A DNA stretch of 64,000 nt. Source: Ceratorhiza oryzae-sativae. Taxonomy: Eukaryota; Basidiomycota; Agaricomycetes; Cantharellales; Ceratobasidiaceae. The notes beneath the pieces were generated by a model. That model had not been told where the DNA came from and did not search any database. It saw only the letters and a program-made list of their open reading frames with translations. A program made the translations under genes and the position numbers. Location of the stretch: contig JARWMV010000003.1 in NCBI GenBank assembly GCA_030998015.1, forward strand, positions 124,001 through 188,000, in the 5' to 3' direction. This document shows, piece by piece, positions 1 to 10,361 of this stretch; within the stretch, counting starts at the first letter, position 1, and every line of letters begins with the position of its first letter.

Positions 1-374
1 TGTTGTTGACTCAATGTTTGGTGTTACTGGAATGTTCTGTAGTGACGTGGCACTGTTAGCTTCTTATTGGTCCTGGTATTTGATTTGTACTGCCTCGGCC
101 ATGAATATATAAGGGAGAGTCTGAGAGCCTTAAGCCTCAGAACTCAACCTCCTGTCGTATCCCTTCTACTACCTGTGTGACTTACCAGTCCATAGTCCCT
201 GCCCAGTCCTCTTAAGGACAAGTGCACCTACTACCCTACCTCCTTGCGTCTTATCGCACCCTCACTGCACATCCCACCTTAGACGTTGTCAGTAAAGCCT
301 CCAGCATCGCTGCCCATAGGCTTGTCATCACCACTTAGGTGTTTGACGTTACTGTTCAGGTTGTAGCTCTGACA
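1..374 (+). repeat. 5' LTR, 3' portion
   Basis: This stretch aligns without gaps to 5725-6098 with six differences, all transitions. It holds a TATA box (TATATAA, 106-112) and ends in TCTGACA at 374, the CA end expected of an LTR. The likely transcript start is near 139, about 33 bases after the TATA box, at AGAACTC. That start is supported independently by the primer-binding site at 377-388. Confidence 0.92.
106..112 (+). promoter_or_regulatory. TATA box of the retrotransposon LTR promoter
   Basis: TATATAA lies inside the 5' LTR. The same motif recurs at the equivalent place in the 3' LTR (5830-5836) and, in similar form, in the two older LTRs at about 9370 and 10050. Conservation across diverged copies supports a promoter role. 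Confidence 0.75.
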
Positions 375-376
375 TT

Positions 377-388
377 AGGTCGAGTTCT
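377..388 (+). other. Self-priming primer-binding site
   Basis: The 12 bases AGGTCGAGTTCT, two bases after the LTR end, are the exact reverse complement of AGAACTCGACCT in the 3' LTR (5863-5874). That LTR site sits where transcription should start. The same site in the 5' LTR (139-150) has one mismatch. No match to a tRNA 3' end is apparent. This arrangement is known from Tf1/sushi-type elements, where the first bases of the mRNA prime reverse transcription. Assignment to that mechanism is inference. Confidence 0.7.
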
Positions 389-741
389 TCCTCATCACTC
401 GGGATTGAGACGTACCCCTGTACTAGCCTACTGTGAAACGGAGAAAGGCTTGGACCGCATAATAGTCAAAAGCGGAAAGAGACTATCCAGTAACAGGTGT
501 CTACAAGGCAGACGGTACCTATCACCCAACCCTAGGACTCTTGTCCATCACCGCACGTGTCGCAGACAGCAAACTACCCACTTGCAAAAAAGACGCTCTA
601 TATCACACCCGTCAAAGGCTTGTTGATTAGTTGTAGTCATTGTTCAACGCTAGGTAGCAGAGCAGCCACAGTGTTTGAGAGTGAAAATCCCGGCTTCAAG
701 AGCACCCACCATACTTGTCCATCCCACTCCCTTTTTTAGCT

Positions 742-2055
742 ATGTCCGCACCAAACCCTGCCCCCGCTTGGATTCAGTTCGATGCCACTCAGATTCAAAT
801 ACCCACCGATCCAGCCGACCTATTAGCATTTACCCAAACGATCAAGGACGCGCTGATCGCAATAAACAACAATCTGGCGGTATTCATCAATCAACAGTCG
901 GCTGAACTATCCACTATCAACACCACTCTCCAGAACCACGATACAAGCCTATCTAACCTTGATACGAATGTAGTCGCGCTCCAGGCTGCAGTCCAAGCAC
1001 CTGGTACAAGCACCTCTATTGCGCGTACTTGAGCACCCAAGTTATCAGCACCTGCTAAATTCGATGGTTCAGATAAAAACAAAGCGGTATCCTTCAGGGT
1101 CGCGGTGGCCCATTATTTGTGGACTTCCTATCCCTCTGCGACTGCTGATGAGCAGATCGCTTACATCATTTCATGCCTGGATGGCAAAGCGCACAAATGG
1201 CTGGAACCCTATTTGGAAGACAATGTTATCAATGGCAATCCAGTCACTTGGCTTCACAATGTCAATGACTTCTGGACCCAATTTAACGCTTGCTGGAACG
1301 TTGCCAACAAAACCGAAAACTTCAGGGCAAAATTCAAATCGCTCAAACAAAAGAATTCGGTCCAAGAATACTTCAAAGACTTCCAGACATATTCCCAGGG
1401 CCTCGGCTACAATGACGCATCCCTTCGCGATCACTTCTATGATGGTCTCACAGTCAAAATCAAGGAATTCCTCGTGGCCCAAGACTACGATCATATGGCT
1501 GCCAATGTCACCCTGCAAACCCTTGCAGATAAGGCACTCAGAATCGACCAGCGCATTGAGTCGTTCCAGGCACAAAACCCATCTTCCAAATCCTCCACTT
1601 CCAATGTGGCTAGCACCTCTACCAAAGCTTCCACTTTGCCGTCAACAGCTCCTCCCAAAGGCCAGGCCAGGGAAAAGATGTCTGTTGGGGAAAAGGTGTA
1701 CACGCTTGGTCCAGATGGCAAGGCTTGCAAAGGAACAATCGCAGCTATAAACCGCAATGCCAAAGGACAGTCGATTCCCACGATCAAATGGAATGACGGA
1801 TCATCTGAGGAAACAACCTTCAAACAAATCCAAAAAGATTCGCATCCAATCGTTGTTGCTCCTCCAGCTCCCCAACTCGCTAAAGGATCAGGTCCAGGAC
1901 CCATGGATCTTGACTCAGCGGGCAAAGGAAAAAAGCCTCTCATCTGCAATAACTGTGGAGGAAGAGGCCATATCGCAAGTGCCTGCCCATCCAAACCCTA
2001 TTCAGGGCAAGGCGCCACTTTATCTGATGAGGAGTTGGAAAACGAGGACCTCTGA
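742..2055 (+). pseudogene. gag: gag of the chromovirus, with internal stop
   Basis: The frame opens at ATG 742 and stays open apart from a TGA at 1030-1032. Past that stop the same frame continues as a typical Gag capsid region (LDGKAHKWLEPYLED and LKQKNSVQEYFKDFQTY blocks). It ends in a CCHC zinc knuckle at 1944-1986 with spacing C-X2-C-X4-H-X4-C. The stop is explained by one C-to-T change in a CGA codon, in line with the CpG decay seen in the LTRs. The frame ends at 2053-2055 inside a CTCT tract. Without one CT it would run straight into the protease frame, so gag and pol may once have been one frame. Confidence 0.85.
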
Positions 2056-2090
2056 ACGCAGACGGAGCAAGCGTCTCAGAGGAACCAAAC

Positions 2091-5000
2091 ATGGACCTGG
2101 AAATTTATGCTGTAGATAACGTATCTCCTTTAAATATATTCTTTATTGCATCTCCAGTCCAGACCGCTCCTGATAGTAAAAGTTTGAATTGTATGAAGAG
2201 ACTGCATGGATGGGCCATGATAGACTCAGGAGCTTCATCTTGCTTCATCCACCCACGCCTCGTCTCAGAATACAAAATACCAACTCATAAAAAGAAAAAC
2301 CCAAAAAAATTAAAAGTTATTGATGGTCGTGAAATCAGTTCTGGACTTGTCGATTCGGAATGTACATTTATATTAGAAATTGGTAGTCATAAAGAGCAGT
2401 TGGTTTGTAACGTAGCAGACATAGGTAGACATAGTTTAGTACTAGGAATGTCATGGCTCAAGTTACATAATCCTCATATTGACTGGCCTATAAAACGTGT
2501 TGATTTTAATTCTGCCTTTTGTATTAAAAATTGTGTTCCCATGTCAAATGTAGTCTTTGGTAATATTGGCGGTCATTTGGATCCGTTTGACCTTGGAGGT
2601 GTCGAGGTATTCCAACCTCTTGAAGGCATCCAAAGGGACCCTGGAGGTGTCGTGGCTTCAAAACCACTTGAAGGCATCCCAGTCGAATACCGAGACTATT
2701 CGGATGTTTTTGCAGATGATAATGTGGTGACGGAATTACCTCCCCATCGTCCATATGATCTGGAGATAGTCCTCCAAGATCCCCAAAAACCAGTTAAAGG
2801 ACCCGTATATCCCTTATGCCCTTCGGATGATGAAGAACTTCGCCGGATACTCAAAGAGCAGCTTGACAAAGGATTAATTAGACCATCCAAGTCACGTTAT
2901 AGCTCCCCGGTGATCTTCGTACCCAAAAAGAATGGCAAAAGGAGAATGTGTGTCGACTATCATGCGCTTAATGAAAATACGGTTAAAAACTCGTACCCCA
3001 TTCCACTAATATCTACATTGGTGGAAAAATTACGGGGTGCACAAGTTTTCACTACCTTGGATCTGAAATGGGGTTATAATCTTGTTCGGATCAAGGAAGG
3101 CGACGAATGGAAAACCGCGTTCAAAACAAAGTACGGCCTGTTCGAATACCTGGTAATGCCGTTTGGACTATGCAACGCTCCGGCCGCGTTCCAGAACTTC
3201 ATGAATGAAATCTTCCGAGATATCCTAGACGTCTACGTAATTGTATACCTAGACGACATCCTTATATTCTCGAAAAACTCGGAAGATCACGCCAAGCATG
3301 TTGCAGAAGTACTACGCCGATTAAGGCTTCATCAACTATACTGCAACTTGTCTAAATGCGTTTCAGTGCTCCTGAAGTGGAATATCTAGGCGTCATCGCT
3401 AACGGCAAAGGAGTCCGAGCTAACCCGGCAAAAATCACGGAAGCAGTGAATTGGGCAACACCAAAAACCGTGAAAGGCGTGCAGGAATTCCTAGGATTCG
3501 TGAACTACTACCGCAAATTCATTGAGGACTTTGCTGGACGAGCATATCCGCTCTACCAATTACTCCGCAAAGAAAATCCTTGGCGGTGGGGTCAAAACGA
3601 AGAAAGCTCATTTAACATTCTTAAAAGAGCCCTAGTAGAATCCCCCATCCTCATCCAACCTGATGTCACCAAGGAATTCACCCTGGAATGCGACGCTTCT
3701 GACTATGCCACTGGTGCAATCCTCAATCAGTTAGGCAAGGACGGAAAACTACATCCAGTGGCATTTTATTCCAAAACCCTATCACCAGCCGAACGTAACT
3801 ACGATATACATGACAAAGAGTTGCTGGCAATGATAAGGGTGTTCAAAGAGTGGCGTCACTTGCTCGAAGGATCAGTAATCCCAATTAAAGTACTGTCAGA
3901 TCACAAGAACTTAGAATTCTTCCAGACAAAAAGGGAACTGAATCGAAGACAAGCAAGGTGGATGGGATTCCTAGCCGATTACAATTATAGGATCAAATAC
4001 CGCTCAGGGGCACAAAATGGCAAAGCGGACATCCTCTCCCGTCGAGAAGACCTCCGGGAACAGGCACTTAAAGAGGGGGGTGAAATCCCGCCGCTTATCA
4101 GCCCCAAGCTTTTCATTTCGGCAATTCTGACTGACCACTCCCTCAATGACATGATAAGGGATGCGTTACCAGATGATAAGTCCGTATCCAAGATCCTCAA
4201 GTCCCTCGAGGAAAACATTCCGGTTAAAGGCTGGCGTCTTGAAAATGACTTGCTGTACTATCACAACCAAATCTACATACCAAGCGAGTTAGAAATCAGA
4301 CGTGCAGTAATAGAAAGCCGGCATGATAATCCTGCAGCAGGGCACCCAGGGCACTTCCGAACCTTAGATCTTGTATCGAGGGATTACTATTGGTCAGGAA
4401 TGAAAAAGTCCATTGTCAAATATGTCCAGGCATGCGACTTGTGCATCCGCAACAAGCATTCAAATCAGGCTCCTCTGGGTCTACTCCAACCTATAGACTT
4501 ACCCAATAAACCCTGGGAGGAAATCACTTACGACCTGATTATTAGATTGCCAATGTCTGAAGGTTATGATGCAATACTCACAGTAGTTGATCGTTTATCG
4601 AAGATAGTGCACTTTATACCAACTCACTCAAACGCCACTGCGGTAGATGTCGCAAACCTGTTTGTAAACTTTGTCTGGAAACTACATGGACTTCCCCGAA
4701 AAACAATCTCTGACCGCGGCCCCAACTTCAACACCAAATTCCTACGCCAAGTATACAGTCGCCTTGGTATAGAGCCACATTATTCCACGGCCTACCAACC
4801 ACAGGTAGACGGTCAAAGTGAAAGACTCAACCAGTTCATCAAAATCTATCTGCATCATTATATAAACCATCGGCAGACAGACTGGGTTGCTGCGCTACCT
4901 CTTGGGGAATTCGCGTATAACAATGGGAAACATGCTGGATCAAAACATACTCCGTTCTTTGCCTGCTATGGCTACAATCCAGACTTTACGGTCGGAAATA

Positions 5001-5578
5001 CCAAAGGAAGCAGTGTCCCTCAAGCCGATGAATATGCCGATCACCTCAAAACTATCCATGAAGAGGCCAAGGCTGCACTCACAATTGCAAATCGCACTTA
5101 CTCAGAATACTACAACCGGAAGCATTGTGAGGCAACCAAGATCGAAGTAGGCTCAAAGGTTTTCTTAGACGGATCAAATATCAAAACCATCCAACCATCC
5201 AAGAAGTTGGATAATAGGCGCTTCGGTCCCTACAAGGTTGTTGAACAAATCGGGAAATATACATTTAAATTGGATTTGCCCAAGTCCATGAAAGTATACC
5301 TGGTTTTCCATACTGCCCTTCTGTATCCTAAGCCAGTGGACGATTACCAAAGGGACCCTGTCCCAGTACCCATGGTAATAACCCCTGAAGGAGAGGAACA
5401 ATATGAAGTGGAGCGTATCCTGGACTCACACAAAGTCGGTTGGAGACTCGAATATTATGTCAGCTGGAAAGGCTACGGCGCAGAAGAAAATAGTTGGGAA
5501 CCTAAAGCCCATCTCAAGAATGCACCGGAAGCATTATCCAATTTCCACCAAGATCACCCTGACGCGCCTGGGCCTTAA
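2091..5578 (+). pseudogene. pol: pol of the chromovirus (PR-RT-RH-IN-chromodomain), frameshifted
   Basis: The first part (to 3389) holds an aspartic protease (MIDSGASSCF, near 2215-2245) and reverse transcriptase with the YLDD catalytic box at 3246-3257. The frame then breaks near 3359. The rest (to 5578) continues in another frame with the end of RT, RNase H (DCDASDYATG near 3690), integrase with HHCC zinc finger (about 4320-4450), the D-D-E core (about 4530-4830; SDRGPNF and QSERLNQ blocks), and a chromodomain (YEVERILDSHK from 5402, WKGYG, NSWEP). The break fits a 2-base loss at a normally conserved EF pair. The chromodomain in related elements steers integration to heterochromatin. Confidence 0.9.
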
Positions 5579-5579
5579 T

Positions 5580-5589
5580 GGGGGGGAAG
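5580..5589 (+). other. Polypurine tract
   Basis: Seven G followed by AAG lies between the pol stop codon (5576-5578) and the first base of the 3' LTR. This is the expected site and composition for the plus-strand primer of an LTR retrotransposon. Confidence 0.85.
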
Positions 5590-6098
5590 TGTCATGGCCT
5601 AGACCATGAGCACAATTTTATTATGAATTTTCTATATTTTATAACTTCCTTTTACAATGTTTTGGACAAGTCCCGTTTATTCAGATATATGCGGTTTATT
5701 TACCTTCATGTCACGTGACCCTGTTGTTGTTGACTCAATGTTTGGTGTTACCAGAATGTTCTGTAGTGACGTGGCACTGTTAGCTTCTTATTGGTCCTGG
5801 TATTTGATTTGTACTGCCTCGGCCATGAATATATAAGGGAGAGTCTGAGAGCCTTAAGCCTCAGAACTCGACCTCCTGTCGTATCCCTTCTACTACCTGT
5901 GTGACTTACCAGTCCATAGTCCCTGCCCAGTCCTCTTAAGGACAAGTGCACCTACTACCCTACCTCCTTGCGTCTTATCACACCCTCACTGCACGTCCCA
6001 CCTTAGACGTTGTCAGTAAAGCCTCCGGCATCGCTGCCCATAGGCTTGTCATCACCACTTAGGTGTTTGACGTTACTGTTCAGGTTGTAGCTCTGACA
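5590..6098 (+). repeat. 3' LTR, complete (509 bp)
   Basis: The LTR begins TGTCATGG and ends TCTGACA, so it has TG...CA ends. Its first 20 bases are a near-perfect inverted repeat (TCATGG ... CCATGA). It has the LTR TATA box at 5830-5836 and the 12-base self-priming partner at 5863-5874. Its reading frame runs by chance into the flanking DNA after 6098. Confidence 0.95.
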
Positions 6099-6724
6099 AT
6101 CTCTATGTCAATCTATGGGCAGTTAATCTCCAAACTGTTTATGCAACTTGTTCACATAGATACAGTCTTGGGAAAGGGCCTTTCTGACTTAGTGTCTCTT
6201 CATTCTCAGGTCCAGGAATGTCTTAATTTGATTATCTCAAACCCTGTGCTGGTATTTGGGCTTGATGTGCTTATTAATACCACTACTCTTGATGGGTGCA
6301 AATGGGACAATCCAGAAGTGCTTGAAGCAGTGCAAAAGGATGAATCAAATCTACCATACTTGGCCAACTTATTTATCTCATTTTGTGTTCACACATTAAA
6401 AACCTGGATTTGCTTTACAGATGAATTTAAAGCAGATTCTCTGTTTGCCTCCATGTCACCTGAACAGCTAGAGTTAGCATTCATGCCCCCTACCAACAAT
6501 ATAAATGAGGGCATGCTTGGAGCTTGGTGAGTTTGGACACAGCAATTCCCTTGCCTAACTTTAACCATGCCACCAATACTGAAGATTACATGGAGGTGCA
6601 TTTCAGACCTGAGCAGCACAAATGGATCCAAAAGGAGGAACTAGAAATTGATGCAATGAAAGTGGAAGAGACCTGGAAAGTGAGCCTTGTAATGGCAGAG
6701 AAACAGGAGGCAGAGAAAAATTGA
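6099..6724 (+). pseudogene. Remnant of an unidentified repeat-encoded protein, interrupted by the retrotransposon
   Basis: Immediately right of the 3' LTR the plus strand is open to a TGA near 6530 (blocks such as FISFCVHTLKTWICF and SPEQLELAFMPPTNN). A second open stretch follows to 6724 (KWIQKEELEID, KQEAEKN). This looks like the interior of a larger coding region cut by the insertion, with the upstream part outside the window. I do not recognise the family. A transposon-encoded accessory or transposase protein is likely from the repeat-rich, CpG-free context, but that is inference. Confidence 0.45.
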
Positions 6725-7322
6725 GGGCTACAAGAGAGTGCATTGAAAAGCAAGCCCAAACGCAGCAGTATGCTGCAGGCATTCAAATTGAACTTAACCC
6801 CAAGGTGATAGTAATAATGAAAGGAACACAGTTGGACAATCAACTCATGGTGTACTGACAACTTGTGGTGAACCAGCAGGGATTCCCAAGCACTAGCAAG
6901 CTTGGGGTAGGCAAGAAATGCAAGCTTATTGAAGATCTAGCATCAGAGTATGTACATGTGAAATCTTTACTCCAAGCAACCTTGTCTTAACCCCCACATG
7001 ACATTGTGTATGCCTTGTTTGGCCAATTTCTGGGTTTATGTTTGCTATTACACTTGTCATTCTACACTCTATGTTTTGAGGTTGTCACAACCTCTGAAAT
7101 CAGTTGTCAGACTTTGCTTTACAAGTGGCTAATGCCCTTAATGGGTCTGTACTATGTCCTGACTACTGCTGATGTGTGGCTTGTGTTGGTTTGATACCTT
7201 GTGTGTGTCTACTGTCTTGTGGCTTGACACTGTATGCACTTATGTGCTCATGGCTGATGGACACCTGCTGCTGAGTAAGCAACTGTGGACAGTGGCTAAG
7301 TCAGGTGCTTAGGGCTGGGGCT
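6725..7322. other. Transposon debris without a gene
   Basis: AT- and TG-rich sequence with almost no CpG. Short open frames here show no recognisable protein. It continues the decayed element to its left. Confidence 0.5.
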
Positions 7323-8109
7323 TGTGACATGGCCTTGACTCAAGGCCCTTCTAGCCATTACTTAAGCTAATAACTCAGCTAGGGACTGTTTCTCACACAA
7401 GGTGCTTTAGAGGGGAATTGACAAGGTAGAGCAAGCTGGGGTAGACTGGCTTGCTCTCCTTGCTTTTATACTATTCTAACCAAGGGAGTGACTAAGCATA
7501 CATGCAGGATGAGTAAGAAAGAATGGCAGTGACCAGTCAGCCAGTTACTAATAATAGTACATCCATCAGTCAGCAAGATAGTAGGATGAGTAAGGCAAAT
7601 GGGTGTGATCAGTAAGCAAGTGACTAAAAATAGGGTGTGGCTCAGTAAGTGGGTGGAGGTGCTTACTCATGAAGGGAAAGTGGCCAAGCCATGGGACAAA
7701 GGCAGAAAACAAAGGGAAAAAAATGATGGTTAGCCACAAGATGCATCAATGCCTTTGATCCACACCCTGACTTTACTCTTTTATCCTATACTGGGCTAGG
7801 GTGTATCCCAAGTACAGCAGTACCCTCTTTTGATGATTGCACTGGCATGCATGCATCCATTTGGCTCTAGAATGCCCTCATCATGGTATAAAAGGACCTC
7901 CTCTGAGGCCCTTCCAGACCACTCTCCTCCTTACAAGCCAGACTGGTTATTGGTTTCTTTTCTTCTTTATATGTCTCTTGTCTGTGTGTGATTTCTTATA
8001 TAACTAGTACTGAGGAATAAAGTACCATATTAGTTATATACTGTCTGATTCATTGTATCTTATATACAGAGATATATAAGTGTACAATATTGCCTGATTA
8101 ATTGGGACA
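7323..8109 (+). repeat. Possible degenerate LTR of a second element family
   Basis: The stretch begins TGTGACATGGCCTTG, with an inverted repeat GGCCTTGA..TCAAGGCC. It carries a TATA-like box (GTATAAAAGG near 7886) and a polyadenylation-like AATAAA near 8016, and can be closed at a CA at 8108-8109. These are LTR features, but no second copy is in the window and the right end is a guess. Confidence 0.35.
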
Positions 8110-9124
8110 TTAAGTACCAGCTTAGAGGAAATCTAAGTACCTGTGGCTGAGGAAGTGCATGCATTATGCAGCCCACCATCTATCCTATAAGCTATCACTC
8201 AAGCCTGGTATTAAGATTAGTATCAGTTAGTCCAAGCAACTAGGGCTGAACTACATTTAAGATATCTAAGGGAACCTGACCATAGTAGTCTTGCTCTTTA
8301 TACCTATAAATTATTCAGTTTACACTGTGAAAGATTAAGACTACCTTGAGTGTTACTTGATTGCATTGCAACTACTTTGAGCCTTCTTACTCTAGTCTAA
8401 GAAGTATTGAGTATGATTAGTGTATACTAACCTAACATATCTACATTTGCTTAAGCTCTAGATATTCAAGTGTACCCTGACCCATAACACCTTCCTTCCA
8501 GTCACTTTGACTATGTATTGCTGTGCTTGGCTGTGAGTAACCAGTGTACAGCCTCACATGTAGCTGCAGTATAAATACAGCTGAGACCAAGCTGGTGAAC
8601 ACCAGCTTGCTCTTAAACCTGTCAACACCCCTTCTACTCCTGGGAGTCACCTCTGAGTCCCTTGTAACCACCTTCCATAGAGACTGCCTAAGCCAGCCTT
8701 AGCATGTCTAGCCACAAGTCACTAAGCTGCATGCTTGAGTGACATCATTCCCACTTCAAGACCCACTTAGTGACACCTAAGTAGTGTGACAACCTTTTCA
8801 GGGAATCACACATCAGAACTACCTTAACCAGAGGCCTTAGCAGACAACCAGGCAACACTGAGTGGTGAACCCAAGCCAGTCATTAGGACTATAAGTGGAG
8901 GTATTATCCTCATTAACCATCCTTCAAGAGTACATGTCAGGGCCTAGAGACCAGGTTGCAACAAGGAGCCCATTGACTGAAACCAGATTGCCAGTAAAAC
9001 AAGAGCTAGTCTTCCAGCACCTAGGTGCATTCAAGTCACAGAAAGATAATGCTATTGTAGTTTTTTGTGGAACATCTTCAGAAGTAGGTTGTGGTAAGTA
9101 AAATACTAATACTCTCAAGTTGTG
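8110..9124. other. Decayed repeat DNA
   Basis: No gene is supported. A second promoter-like stretch (GCAGTATAAATACAG near 8567) and several TGTGACA words suggest further LTR fragments. CpG is absent as far as I can read. Confidence 0.4.
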
Positions 9125-9649
9125 CTAGGTGTCATGGCCTAGACCATGACCACAGATTTACTCTGATTTATTATGATTTTATTTTATCTCTAGTTTTTGG
9201 ACAAGTCCTGTTTATTCAGATAGATGCACAGAATTATTGACTGAGTCATGTGACCTTGTTGTTGTTGACCATTGTTGATGTATTCCAGAATATTCTATTG
9301 ATGTGGCACCATCTCTTGTATCATATGATTTTACCTAGCTTCTCATTTCATATGTACAGCCTCCCTGTGAATATATAAGGGAGAGTCTGAGAGCCTTAAG
9401 CCTCAGAACTCAACCTCCTGTCAACATCCACCTTCTACCTGCATGGTCACCAAGCCAAGCAGTTTCTGTCCAGTGCTCTTTAGCACAAGTGCACCACTTA
9501 AGCCCCTCTGTGTGTTGTCACAACCCCTCCCTTCTCTGTGTGTCCCCCCTAGGCATTGCAGTCTTGATCCTTGGTGTTGAGCCCTTGGATCTGCCATTGC
9601 CCCACAAGCATTTGGTGTTACTGTTCAGGTTGTCAGCCCCAACACTAGG
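9125..9649 (+). mobile_element. Solo LTR with 5-bp target-site duplication
   Basis: An LTR of 515 bp (9130-9644) starts TGTCATGGCCTAGACCATGA exactly like the 3' LTR at 5590 and ends in CAACA. It has the same TATA box and GGGAGAGTCTGAGAGCC block. It is flanked on both sides by CTAGG (9125-9129 and 9645-9649). With no internal element sequence beside it, this is a solo LTR left by LTR-LTR recombination of an older member of the same family. Confidence 0.88.
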
Positions 9650-9854
9650 ATCTGAAGTTTGTTTTGTGCAAACAGTCCTTGTGAAAGTTCCTCCTACCAA
9701 TCCCTTAGTATACTGTTTATTCACTCAAGACAGCACCCAGAAACCAACCAAAAAATCTATTTCCAAACACAAGCAACTACCAGGCCCTGTAATGCTGTTG
9801 ATAAATGCACATGGAGAGGGTAGTGCTCTGCACAAGTTCCATCAAGGGGCTCAG

Positions 9855-10361
9855 TGTCATGACCTGGTGTGACTACAGACATTTTTCCATTATTTTCATA
9901 TTTTCTCTGATGTTATTTTCTATAGTTTAACAGTCATGTGACTCAAGGGACATTCTAGAACCTTTGTAAGATGCTGAGGTGTTGTAATTGAATATCTGTT
10001 TGCCAATTGTTGATTGCATCTGTGTGGACTTGCCTGTATGTCTGTGAATATATATAAGGAGGGTCAAGTTCAAGGGAATCTCCCAAGAACTTGACTCCTG
10101 TTGTGAGCATTACCAAGTTCTCCCTTTAGATTAGTATTAGGTCTTGACACTCAGGCAGTTTGTGGTGATCCCAGGATTGCAAGGGCTTTCCAAGATATCT
10201 CTCAAGGTACACCCAGTTGATTTGTAATTGGCTATTGCAATTTATTGTGCCTCTTGGGATCTAAGTTTACAAGGTGTTTTGATTTCATGGCAATAGATTC
10301 CCATGAATTTTAAAACCTAAGTTCATCAAAGCTAGGCAATGCTGAATTCTGAATTGCAACA
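9855..10361 (+). repeat. Third, more diverged LTR of the same superfamily
   Basis: It starts TGTCATGACC, carries GAATATATATAAGG near 10047 followed by an AAGAACTTGACTCCTG block in the place of the other LTRs' AGAACTCAACCTCCTG, and can be closed at GCAACA (10361). That makes 507 bp, close to the 509 and 515 bp of the relatives. No target duplication is visible with this right end, so it may be a lone LTR with decayed flanks or half of a lost element. Confidence 0.55.

Larger units (their letters stand above)
1..6098 (+). mobile_element. Ty3/gypsy chromovirus retrotransposon, 5' end outside window
   Basis: The order is LTR, gag with a CCHC zinc knuckle, aspartic protease, reverse transcriptase, RNase H, integrase, chromodomain, polypurine tract, LTR. 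This is the Ty3/gypsy order with a C-terminal chromodomain, so the element is a chromovirus. The two LTRs are nearly identical over the shared 374 bases, with six transitions and no indels. The insertion is therefore fairly recent, although gag-pol carries a stop and two frame changes and this copy probably cannot act on its own. About 135 bases of the 5' LTR and the left target duplication lie before the window. The right flank starts with atctc at 6099. Confidence 0.95.
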
